NCBI GenBank assembly: GCA_034437275.1
Contig: DAOTUD010000104.1
Span: forward strand, 1-18,816
Direction: 5' to 3'
DNA length: 18,816 nucleotides
DNA from: TC-15 sp034437275
GTDB taxonomy: Bacteria > Chloroflexota > Anaerolineae > Aggregatilineales > Aggregatilineaceae
This document shows, piece by piece, positions 1 through 5,518 of this stretch (its first letter is position 1; each line of letters starts with the position of its first letter). A program made the position numbers and the translations under genes. The notes under the pieces were generated by a model. It did no database searches, had not been told where the DNA came from, and saw nothing but the letters and a program-made list of their open reading frames with translations.

Positions 1-466
1 TGGCCGCGACCTGGTCGTAGATCGCCTGCACATCCTCCAGCCCGACCAGCGACTCCTCGGCCTGCCCCGACGTGCCGCTCATGCCTGCCGTCTGGATCGC
101 CAGCTTGCCAATGCCCAGGATGCGGTCGAACGGGTCGCGCGTGACCTTGAGGTTGGTCACGGTGCGGTAGGGGACGTGCTTCACCGACTTGGTGACGATG
201 CCCGCGTACACCACGACCTCGTCCTCGAATATCTCGTAGCGCAGGCTGCGGTAGTAGTACGGCACGAACGGCAGCGACAGGACCAGCGCAATCGCATTCG
301 CCAGCACCGCGAACACCACCGCCACCACCACGCCGCCCAACTCATAGCCCGCCACCGCCGACAGCGGCGTCGCCCACGACGCCCACGCGATCAGCCACAA
401 CAGCAGAATCGCCCAGTTCAGCTTGGTCTTGTATTTTTCGTTCGGATAAATCGTAATCGGGTCCAT
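1..466 (-). CDS. PH-domain membrane protein (YdbS/bPH2-like), 3' end cut by window
   Basis: The first 155 residues are visible; the C-terminus runs off the window. The start is the ATG at 464-466, preceded by a clear Shine-Dalgarno GAGGAG. After a short polar N-terminus come two hydrophobic segments, about residues 17-38 and 44-68, forming a membrane hairpin. From residue 70 the sequence fits the bacterial PH-like (bPH2, DUF304) pattern: a YEIFEDEVVVYAGI strand pair, then VPYRTVTNLKVTRDPFDRILGIG and a QTAG motif. Such proteins are small membrane proteins with a cytoplasmic PH-like domain; their biochemical role is mostly unknown. The gene follows the DUF402 gene on the same strand after 133 bp, so it may have its own promoter. 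The domain call is fairly safe. No function can be given. Confidence 0.8.
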   Translation of the reverse strand, partial: MDPITIYPNEKYKTKLNWAILLLWLIAWASWATPLSAVAGYELGGVVVAVVFAVLANAIALVLSLPFVPYYYRSLRYEIFEDEVVVYAGIVTKSVKHVPYRTVTNLKVTRDPFDRILGIGKLAIQTAGMSGTSGQAEESLVGLEDVQAIYDQVAA

Positions 467-599
467 TGGCTCTCCTCACTTGTAGATAGTCCATCGCTCT
501 ATAACGTATTACGCATAACATGCCCGCGCGATACGCCCGACCGCCGACATCCGGCTGACGGCAAGCTGACGGGACGTGCACATATGTGAAAATTACGGA
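467..599. other. Intergenic stretch with a short perfect palindrome
   Basis: This 133-bp spacer separates the DUF402 stop codon from the PH-domain gene start. It holds a 10-bp perfect palindrome, CACATATGTG, at 579-588, 9 bp beyond the DUF402 stop. It is too short and lacks the T-run needed for a terminator. The half nearest the PH gene is AT-richer (about 500-520), as a promoter would be, but I see no convincing -35/-10 pair. Confidence 0.3.
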
Positions 600-1094
600 T
601 CAGTGGGTATCGAAGGGAAACTGCCGGGCGTGCCACGCCGCCAGGATCGTATCGACGGTGCGCTGCGCGCGCTGCGCCACGTCCGGGGGATAGGCGAACT
701 GCACGCGGTGCGCCGCGAATTCGTCCTCGTCCAGGATCGCGTGCTGTCCGTCCGGCCAGATGCGCACGTCCAGGTCGAGATCGACAAAGCGCAGGGTCCG
801 CTGCGCCGCGTCAACGGTGGGCGGCAGCCCCACATTGCAATAATAATGATCGAAGACTGCCGAATCAGTACGGGAATAGTTGAGGTAGACGTTATACCAG
901 CACGCTCGCCAGAAGACCATCGTGGAGCGCCGGTTAATCGGGAGGGACATGCCGCGTGTGACATGGTGGATCACGGCATCCGGCTGGACACGGAACACCA
1001 CCTGCTGACCATCGTCGCGGATCAACTCAGCAGGCAGCGCAGAGTGCAACCGCCGGTCGTACTTGTGAGCCGCGATGCGCCACCAGGCGGACAT
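600..1094 (-). CDS. DUF402 domain protein (FomD/Ntdp-like nucleotide phosphatase family)
   Basis: A 164-residue protein starting at the ATG at 1092-1094, 4 bp after the infA stop codon and therefore probably cotranscribed with it. The middle and C-terminal half carry the DUF402 signature: a WYNVY-type strand around residue 86, YCNVGLPP about 104-111, LRFVDLDLDVRIWPDG about 121-136, and an acidic LDEDEF run about 141-146. In this family (FomD, Staphylococcus Ntdp) the clustered Asp and Glu residues bind divalent metal, and characterised members hydrolyse nucleoside di- or triphosphates or CMP conjugates. The acidic residues expected for metal binding are visible. The substrate here is unknown. 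The upstream ribosome-binding site is weak, consistent with translational coupling to infA. The family call is good; the enzymatic role is inferred. Confidence 0.82.
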   Translation of the reverse strand: MSAWWRIAAHKYDRRLHSALPAELIRDDGQQVVFRVQPDAVIHHVTRGMSLPINRRSTMVFWRACWYNVYLNYSRTDSAVFDHYYCNVGLPPTVDAAQRTLRFVDLDLDVRIWPDGQHAILDEDEFAAHRVQFAYPPDVAQRAQRTVDTILAAWHARQFPFDTH

Positions 1095-1098
1095 GCCG

Positions 1099-1347
1099 CT
1101 AGTCGCTGGGGGGCTTACGGCTGCCCTTTTTGTAGCGGTAGGTGATGCGCCCGCGCGTCAGGTCATACGGGGATAGCTCCACCCGCACGCGGTCCCCCAA
1201 CAGGATGCGGATGTAATACTTGCGCATCTTGCCCGACAAATAGGCCAGCACTTCGTGCCCGTTGTCCAGTTCGACCGTGAATTGTGTATTGGGAAGGGCT
1301 TCGACAACCGTCCCTTCCATTTCTATCTTTTCTTCGCTTTTTGCCAT
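1099..1347 (-). CDS. infA: Translation initiation factor IF-1
   Basis: An 82-residue single OB-fold protein with the near-universal IF-1 sequence: KIEMEGTVVEALPN at the N-terminus, FTVELDNGHEVLAYLSGKMR in the middle, and RILLGDRVRVELSPYDLTRG followed by RITYRYK at the end. IF-1 binds the 30S A site and works with IF-2 and IF-3 during initiation. Length is usual (about 72) plus a basic tail of ten residues, GSRKPPSD-like. The common HVSGKMRMNFIR segment is here YLSGKMRKYYIR. A purine-rich stretch at about 1354-1364 serves as ribosome-binding site. The gene lies between rpsU and a DUF402 gene instead of in the usual spc ribosomal-protein cluster. Whether the genome has another infA cannot be seen. 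Confidence 0.97.
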   Translation of the reverse strand: MAKSEEKIEMEGTVVEALPNTQFTVELDNGHEVLAYLSGKMRKYYIRILLGDRVRVELSPYDLTRGRITYRYKKGSRKPPSD

Positions 1348-1382
1348 ATTGTACTTTCTTCTCTAAAGACATACAGCCGGAT

Positions 1383-1416
1383 GGCGTTGGGCGCACCCAG
1401 GGGCACCCCCAACGCC
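1383..1416 (-). other. Strong stem-loop between rpsU and infA
   Basis: Nine bases, GGCGTTGGG (1383-1391), pair perfectly with CCCAACGCC (1408-1416) around a 16-nt GC-rich loop. It lies in the 100-bp spacer between the rpsU stop and infA start. On the minus strand it is not followed by a T-run, so a classical intrinsic terminator is unlikely. It could be an intercistronic stability or processing element, or a partial terminator. Confidence 0.5.
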
Positions 1417-1447
1417 AAAGAGCTTGGATCACTGTTGCACGCTGCGA

Positions 1448-1645
1448 TCAGCGATTGCGTTTGCGCTGCTTCCGCCGCGCGCGGCGGATGGCCTTCTTCT
1501 TCTGGATGCGCCGCAGTTCGCTCTTGGACACGTACCAACGTTTACGCCGCACCGTGCTCAAGATGCCATCCTTGGCGACCTGCTTCCGGAACCGTTTGAG
1601 CAGTTGCTCTTGCGATTCGCCAGATTGCAGTTCGACATGCGCCAT
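1448..1645 (-). CDS. rpsU: Small-subunit ribosomal protein bS21
   Basis: A 65-residue, strongly basic protein with the bS21 pattern: MAHVELQSGESQEQLLKRFR at the N-terminus, KQVAKDGILSTVRRKRWYVSKSE in the middle, and a C-terminal Arg/Lys tract RRIQKKKAIRRARRKQRKR. bS21 sits on the 30S platform next to the anti-Shine-Dalgarno end of 16S rRNA and bS1, and helps base-pairing with mRNA during initiation. Length is normal. The start at 1643-1645 is preceded by AAGGGTGG at 1656-1663. It is the first gene of an apparent rpsU-infA-DUF402 run, and the upstream 190 bp contain several stem-loops. Identification is secure. Confidence 0.96.
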   Translation of the reverse strand: MAHVELQSGESQEQLLKRFRKQVAKDGILSTVRRKRWYVSKSELRRIQKKKAIRRARRKQRKRNR

Positions 1646-1702
1646 ACAGTTTTCACCACCCTTCTTCTGTCTTGGTTAAGGTTACCGGTAGAAAGTGAGC
1701 TG

Positions 1703-1722
1703 CCCAATGCTTCAGCATTGGG
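1703..1722. other. Perfect 8-bp stem-loop upstream of rpsU (IS605-end-like)
   Basis: CCCAATGC (1703-1710) pairs with GCATTGGG (1715-1722) around a TTCA tetraloop on the plus strand. It lies 58 bp upstream of the rpsU start. There is no T-run on either side. The shape (stem with TTCA or TTTA loop) resembles the subterminal hairpins at IS200/IS605 right ends, but no transposase is present. It may equally be a leader element of rpsU. Confidence 0.45.
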
Positions 1723-1834
1723 GTTCTAGGTTTCAACGCCTGTGCCACACTCGGACTGTGGTCTTATGTCGGCTGCACCTTTGTACTCCTGCGCTCCACA
1801 GGAGAACCAGAAAGCGTGTCTGGTTGGCACAATA
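1723..1834. other. Stem-loop-rich non-coding stretch before rpsU
   Basis: Further short hairpins occur in succession here: CCACA/TGTGG (1745-1749 with 1757-1761), CTCCTG/CAGGAG (1786-1791 with 1799-1804), and CCAGA/TCTGG (1807-1811 with 1819-1823). Together with the neighbouring 1703-1722 hairpin they form a structured block of about 120 nt. If transcribed with rpsU on the minus strand it would be its 5' leader. Short ORFs here show no recognisable protein. Confidence 0.35.
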
Positions 1835-1866
1835 CATAAACAAGGCAGGCTACCTGGAACCTGCCT
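1835..1866 (-). terminator. Intrinsic terminator of the four-S1-domain gene
   Basis: On the minus strand, 25 bp after the S1 gene stop codon, a 7-bp stem AGGCAGG/CCTGCCT (1860-1866 with 1843-1849) closes a 10-nt loop and is followed at once by a T-rich tail (TGTTTAT, about 1835-1842). This is the layout of a Rho-independent terminator and separates the S1 gene from rpsU. Confidence 0.7.
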
Positions 1867-1891
1867 CATTAATCATCGCTGGGTTGAAACA

Positions 1892-3124
1892 TTAATCAGC
1901 AATAGGCTCTTCCTCGGTAACCGATTCGTCTGCTTCTGATTCTACCGTGTCCGAGGCATTTCCGCCAGCCTCAATTTCCGCGTCGGCGGCCTCATCGGTT
2001 TCTGCGCCCAGCAGGGGATCGGCCACGTCGAGGATGCTCAGGCCCAGGCGTTGGCGGTGCGACTCAATGCTGATGATGCGCGCCTGAATGTCCTGGTTCT
2101 CGCTGAGCACCGTATTTGGGTCGTCGGGCGAGGGTTCGGAGATCTGGCTGACGTGCAGCAGCGCCTCGATGCCCGGTTCCAGGCTCACGAACGCGCCGAA
2201 CTGCGTCACCCGGCTGATCGTCCCCTCGACGATCTGGCCCACATGGTACATATCATCAACCTGGTTCCAGGGGTTCGGCTGCAACCGCTTGAGCGACAGC
2301 CCGATGCGGCGGCCCTCATGATCCAGGCGCAGGATGTACACCTCGATCTTGTCGCCGACGCTTAGCATGTCGCGCGGGTGCTTGACGCGGTGCCAGGCCA
2401 GCTCGCTGATGTGGATCAGGCCGTCGGCCCCGCCGAGGTCGACGAACGCGCCGAAATCACGCAGCCCGCTGACGATGCCCGCGCGGACTTCGCCTTCTTC
2501 CAGCTCGTCCAGCAGGTCGTCTTTGCGTGCGTCGCGGATTTCGCGCTGGGCTTCGCGCTGGCTGAGCACCAACCGGCGGCGGCGGCGGTTGACTTCGATC
2601 ACTTTGACGGTCAACTCCTTGCCGATCATGTTGGTCAGGGCCTGTTTGCGCTCTTCCTCGCTGAGGCCGCGCGGCAGATCGACGACGTGGCTGGCGGGGA
2701 CGAACCCGCGCAGGTTGCCGTAGGGCATGATCAGCCCGCCCCGGTTCGAGTCCAGGATGGTGCCCGTCCACAGGTCGTCCTTCTGCATCATCTCTTCGGC
2801 GCGCAGCCAGTCTTCGTTCTGCTTGGCCTGCGCCACCGAGACGATCAGGTTCCCGTCTTTGTCTTCCGGGCGCACGACCATCACCGGGACCTCGTCGCCG
2901 ACATTGAAGTCTACGTCGTCACCAAGTTTGTCCAGATCATGCCGCGACACGACGCCGTCGCGCTTCATGCCAAGATCCACCAGCAGGCCCATACTGTCGA
3001 CGGTCAGCACCGTGCCCGTCACAATATCGCCGCGTGTGGGTTGCTCTACAAAGGACTCCTCAAGCAGGGTGAGGAAATCCATCTCGTCAGTCGTTTCCGT
3101 CTTTACGTTCGTTTCGTCTATCAT
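1892..3124 (-). CDS. rpsA: Ribosomal protein S1-type RNA-binding protein, four S1 domains
   Basis: A 410-residue protein of four S1 (OB-fold) RNA-binding domains: about residues 32-98, 116-188, 212-279 and 297-365. Domains 3 and 4 carry the classic signatures GLRDFGAFVDLGGADGLIHI and QFGAFVSLEPGIEALLHVSQ. Domain 2 is the degenerate kind, with a GFVPASH motif, and ends in a basic RRRRRLVLSQREAQRE helix. The last 45 residues form a short acidic tail. Four-domain S1 proteins are typical of several Gram-positive and Chloroflexota lineages; they hold mRNA on the 30S platform. It has its own consensus promoter and a terminator-bearing leader upstream, and a terminator downstream. A second, longer S1 protein lies directly upstream, so which of the two is the ribosome-bound bS1 cannot be decided from sequence alone. 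Confidence 0.9.
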   Translation of the reverse strand: MIDETNVKTETTDEMDFLTLLEESFVEQPTRGDIVTGTVLTVDSMGLLVDLGMKRDGVVSRHDLDKLGDDVDFNVGDEVPVMVVRPEDKDGNLIVSVAQAKQNEDWLRAEEMMQKDDLWTGTILDSNRGGLIMPYGNLRGFVPASHVVDLPRGLSEEERKQALTNMIGKELTVKVIEVNRRRRRLVLSQREAQREIRDARKDDLLDELEEGEVRAGIVSGLRDFGAFVDLGGADGLIHISELAWHRVKHPRDMLSVGDKIEVYILRLDHEGRRIGLSLKRLQPNPWNQVDDMYHVGQIVEGTISRVTQFGAFVSLEPGIEALLHVSQISEPSPDDPNTVLSENQDIQARIISIESHRQRLGLSILDVADPLLGAETDEAADAEIEAGGNASDTVESEADESVTEEEPIAD

Positions 3125-3367
3125 AACCTCTCGTTTTTATATCCCCCCTGGGATGATTTTGGCCCCGGAACAGAACACAAAAAAACCGACCCTACCTCCC
3201 CTTCGGGAAGTAGCTATCGGTTAGTTGTCGCCAATTAGCGGGAACGCGCCAGGCTTACGCTCGTATTAGACTGTGCTTGCCGATGAATGGATAATATCGT
3301 CTGTCTTGAGTCAAACCGTCCAAATACCAAGCGATTAGTAACGCAGCGCGCCCTCCTTTCCAAGGTG
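3125..3367 (-). promoter_or_regulatory. Leader RNA of the four-S1-domain gene, with early SD and terminator
   Basis: Between the promoter and the start codon lie about 240 nt that would be transcribed as a leader. Near its 5' end (3352-3358) is a perfect AAGGAGG, with no ATG or GTG at normal distance. A weak reading frame opens at a TTG (3328-3330) and runs 31 codons to a TAA at 3235-3237, 12 nt before the terminator stem. After the terminator only about 55 nt remain to the ATG. A CGGTT within 3311-3320 could pair with the AACCG of the terminator arm as an alternative fold. I recognise no known riboswitch or T-box motif. Confidence 0.5.
3179..3222 (-). terminator. Strong intrinsic terminator just upstream of the S1 start codon
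   Basis: On the minus strand the arm AACCGA (3217-3222) pairs with TCGGTT (3184-3189). Inside it CTAC-x-TCCC pairs with GGGA-x-GTAG around a GAAG loop. Seven consecutive T residues follow (3179-3185). It is the best intrinsic terminator in the window. It lies about 345 bp after the upstream S1 gene but only about 55 bp before the downstream one, and beyond that gene's promoter, so it is placed to act as an attenuator. Confidence 0.82.
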
Positions 3368-3373
3368 CTCCGC

Positions 3374-3402
3374 ATTATAGCGGGGCACAGGAGGTTTGTC
3401 AA
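3374..3402 (-). promoter_or_regulatory. Perfect consensus sigma-70 promoter for the four-S1-domain gene
   Basis: The minus strand reads TTGACA (3397-3402), exactly 17 bp, then TATAAT (3374-3379). Both hexamers match the housekeeping consensus completely and the spacing is optimal. Transcription would start near 3367 and run towards the S1 gene at 3124. Confidence 0.85.
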
Positions 3403-3458
3403 ACCGTTTGGAAACACAACGGCCCAGCGCTCACACTGGACCGCCGGTAACACCTCAA

Positions 3459-3486
3459 CCCTGGCTGCACAACGTGCGTGCCAGGG
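3459..3486 (-). terminator. Possible terminator hairpin after the acidic-tailed S1 gene
   Basis: CCCTGGC (3459-3465) pairs with GCCAGGG (3480-3486), and inside it GCAC pairs with GTGC around a 3-nt loop, giving a stem of about 11 bp in all. It starts 43 bp after the stop codon of the upstream S1 gene. The following minus-strand sequence (TTGAGGTGTT) is only mildly T-rich, so termination may be partial or Rho-assisted. Confidence 0.5.
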
Positions 3487-3529
3487 GAAAGGGCGTTATC
3501 CAGTTGCGTTGCGCCAGCAGCGCCAGACA

Positions 3530-5083
3530 TCAGTCGTCGTCCGGCTCCACCTGTTCCTCGGGTTCGTCCTCGGTGTCGTTGGCGTCGTCCTCGGCGTCGT
3601 CCTCGGGTTCGTGCTCGGTGTCGTCGGTGTCGTCGGCGTCGTCCTCAGCGTCGTCCTCAGCGTCGTCCTCGGCGTCGTCCTCAGCGTCGTCCTCGGCGTC
3701 GTCGTCGGGTTCGTCGTCCTCGTCCGGCTCCGCCTGTTCCTCGGCGTCGGTGTCTTCTGTGTCCTCGGCGTCGGCGTCCTCGGCATCGTCGGATTCTTCG
3801 GCGTCCGCGGTATCCTCGGATTCCGCGGCGGCAGCAGCAGCGTCAACGTCTTCTGCGCCAGACTCTTCCTCAGCAGATTCCTCGGCTTCTAGCTCTGCCG
3901 CGCTTTCAGCCAGGGCGTCGGTTTCCTCGTCGACGATGTCCTGGTCGACACCCCATCGCTGGGTAAAGCCGACCCGGCGCTGGTCCGGTTCCAGGCGGCT
4001 GATGCGCAGTTGCAGCCGGTCGCCCTTCTTGACGTAGCTGTACGGTTCCTTGAGCGACCCATCGCCCATCTCGCTGATGTGCAGCAGCCCTTCCAACCCG
4101 TCATCCAGCGCGATGAACGCGCCGAAGTCGACGACGTTGGTCACCGTGCCTTCGACCAGCATCCCCTCGTGATAACGCTCCAGGGCGTCATCCCAGGGAT
4201 CGGGCAGCAGCCGCTTACGGCTGAGCGCGATGCGGTTGGTTTCGCGGTCCAGGCTCAACACGTAGACATCGATCTCCTGGCCGATGTTCAACACATCGCG
4301 GGGATGGTCGACGCGGTGCCAGGCCAGCTCGCTGACGTGGATCAGCCCGTCGGCCCCGCCGAGGTTGACGAACGCGCCGAAGTCGCGCAGCCCGGTGACC
4401 GTGCCGCGTACCACGTCGCCCTCGTTGAGTTCGGCCAGCAGGCGCGCTTTTTGCTGGGCACGCCATTCGCGCTGGGCTTCGCGCTCGGAGAAGATCAAGC
4501 GGCGGCGATCCTGGTCAACCTCGATCACCTTGACGCCGATCTGGTCGCCCTTGATCTTTTCCATCGCTTCGCGCCGGTCGTTGCCTTGCAGCCCGGCGCT
4601 GACGGTGATCATGTGCGAGGAGGGAACAAAGCCTTCCAGCATGTTCCACCTCACCAGCACCCCGCCCCGGTTGTAGCCGGTGACGATCACTTCGACCACC
4701 TCGTCGTCCTGCATCAGCTTACGCGCGGCATCCCAGTCGTACTGCTGCAAGCCCATATTGATCGACACGATCAGATTGCCATCGCTGTCGCGCGGGTTCA
4801 GCACGTACACCGGCACGACCTGCCCCACCTGGAGCGATTCGCGAAAATCGTCGTTCAGGCGTTCCAGGTCCTGCGACGTCACAATCCCATCTTGCTTGGC
4901 ACCCATGTCGACGATGATCTCATTCGGTTCCACTTGAAGTATCGTCGCATCACGGATTTCGCCCCGCCGGGGCGGCTCGTAGTCGAACGAGGCTTCCAGC
5001 ATTTCCATGAAGTCCCCGTCATCTTCCGAGTCACCTTGCACGTCGCCGTTTGGCTGTTGTTGCTTTTTGTCCTCAAAATCCAT
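3530..5083 (-). CDS. rpsA: S1-domain RNA-binding protein with long acidic low-complexity tail
   Basis: A 517-residue paralogue of the downstream S1 protein. Four S1 domains are visible at about residues 41-110, 127-200, 222-290 and 307-375, with GLRDFGAFVNLGGADGLIHV in domain 3 and VDFGAFIALDDGLEGLLHIS in domain 4. From about residue 381 to the end the protein is almost entirely Glu, Asp, Ala, Ser and Thr. This tail includes six EDDA-type tetrapeptides (460-483), encoded by a 12-bp repeat. The N-terminus is also acidic (DSEDDGDFMEMLEASF). The core should bind single-stranded RNA on the 30S subunit; the tail is expected to be disordered. The start at 5081-5083 has AGGTGG upstream. The rpsA label is shared with the paralogue and tentative; the S1 family call is secure. 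Confidence 0.88.
   Translation of the reverse strand: MDFEDKKQQQPNGDVQGDSEDDGDFMEMLEASFDYEPPRRGEIRDATILQVEPNEIIVDMGAKQDGIVTSQDLERLNDDFRESLQVGQVVPVYVLNPRDSDGNLIVSINMGLQQYDWDAARKLMQDDEVVEVIVTGYNRGGVLVRWNMLEGFVPSSHMITVSAGLQGNDRREAMEKIKGDQIGVKVIEVDQDRRRLIFSEREAQREWRAQQKARLLAELNEGDVVRGTVTGLRDFGAFVNLGGADGLIHVSELAWHRVDHPRDVLNIGQEIDVYVLSLDRETNRIALSRKRLLPDPWDDALERYHEGMLVEGTVTNVVDFGAFIALDDGLEGLLHISEMGDGSLKEPYSYVKKGDRLQLRISRLEPDQRRVGFTQRWGVDQDIVDEETDALAESAAELEAEESAEEESGAEDVDAAAAAAESEDTADAEESDDAEDADAEDTEDTDAEEQAEPDEDDEPDDDAEDDAEDDAEDDAEDDAEDDADDTDDTEHEPEDDAEDDANDTEDEPEEQVEPDDD
3635..3706 (-). repeat. In-frame 12-bp tandem repeat encoding EDDA units
   Basis: Six consecutive 12-bp units encode one DDDA and five EDDA tetrapeptides in the tail of the acidic S1 protein. 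Units differ by single-base changes, mainly at the synonymous third position of the Ala codon (gcc or gct on the coding strand). A partial second run (EDDAEDDA) follows nearer the C-terminus. Such repeats can change copy number by slippage without breaking the frame. Confidence 0.85.
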
Positions 5084-5150
5084 GCTCTACCTACCACCTT
5101 ATGTTGGGAAGTCGGCTCTACTTGCGGGCTGGGTTGGCATCCAACACACC

Positions 5151-5156
5151 ATTATA
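5151..5156 (-). promoter_or_regulatory. Candidate -10 box for the acidic-tailed S1 gene
   Basis: A perfect TATAAT on the minus strand, 68 bp upstream of the ATG. No good -35 hexamer lies 16-18 bp further up (the best is CGTTTA), so the promoter is only a candidate. Confidence 0.4.
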
Positions 5157-5432
5157 ACTAAAGATAAGTACAATAAACGCATTTAGGTCAGGTGATTGTC
5201 GCTGCGTTCTAGCCCAACTGCGAAGACCATAAAGTAAGTATAGCCTGAGGATACCATCTAAACAAGCCTGCATTGCCCCCAATTTGTCGCACCGTCCCCA
5301 CGCGGCGGAACTTTGCCCGCACCGTGCGATGTCGATGACCTGCCGGTTTGTGGATTCGCTGCACGATCCACCCCTCACCCTCTACAGATCGCCGCAAATG
5401 CGCTAAAATTTGTGCGCTTTACACAGAATCAG

Positions 5433-5463
5433 GTGACAGGGCAGCACCATCTTCTCGTATAAC
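5433..5463 (+). promoter_or_regulatory. Candidate promoter for the ABC transporter cluster
   Basis: GTGACA (5433-5438) resembles a -35 box and TATAAC (5458-5463) a -10 box, with a long 19-bp spacing. It lies about 55 bp upstream of the permease 1 start, in AT-rich sequence. The match is moderate. Confidence 0.3.
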
Positions 5464-5518
5464 ATACCAGGCTAGCTATCGAGCATTTTGATCAAACTGC
5501 CCCGGAAGGTTTGGGTTT

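Larger units (their letters stand above)
5084..5518. other. Divergent intergenic region between the S1 gene and permease 1
   Basis: This 435-bp stretch separates the two divergent transcription units and is visibly AT-richer than its surroundings in 5150-5270 and 5400-5480. It should hold both promoters. A small hairpin GTTGG/CCAAC (5133-5145) would lie at the very start of the S1 transcript. Short ORFs inside (for example 5118-5378 minus) have no recognisable product. No RNA gene or repeat was seen. Confidence 0.4.

Noticed and set aside
1723..1834. A tRNA gene in the hairpin-rich gap upstream of rpsU
   Set aside because: The stems cannot be arranged as a cloverleaf, and no TTCGA-type T-loop with matching acceptor ends is present.
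1695..1939. Two 65-66-residue plus-strand frames upstream of rpsU
   Set aside because: They cross hairpins and a terminator and run into the 3' end of the S1 gene. No family is recognisable and no ribosome-binding site is seen.
3125..3370. T-box riboswitch in the S1 leader
   Set aside because: I found no T-box sequence (AGGGTGGNACCGCG-like) on the minus strand, and the downstream gene is not an aminoacyl-tRNA synthetase or amino-acid gene.
3600..3720. Short regular repeats that could suggest a CRISPR array
   Set aside because: Units are 12 bp, contiguous, in frame and without spacers, so this is a coding low-complexity repeat.
3287..4037. Plus-strand frames rich in Ser or in Val-Leu-Gly opposite the acidic S1 tail
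   Set aside because: They are antisense readings of the 12-bp EDDA repeat. The sense strand continues a genuine S1 protein without a break.
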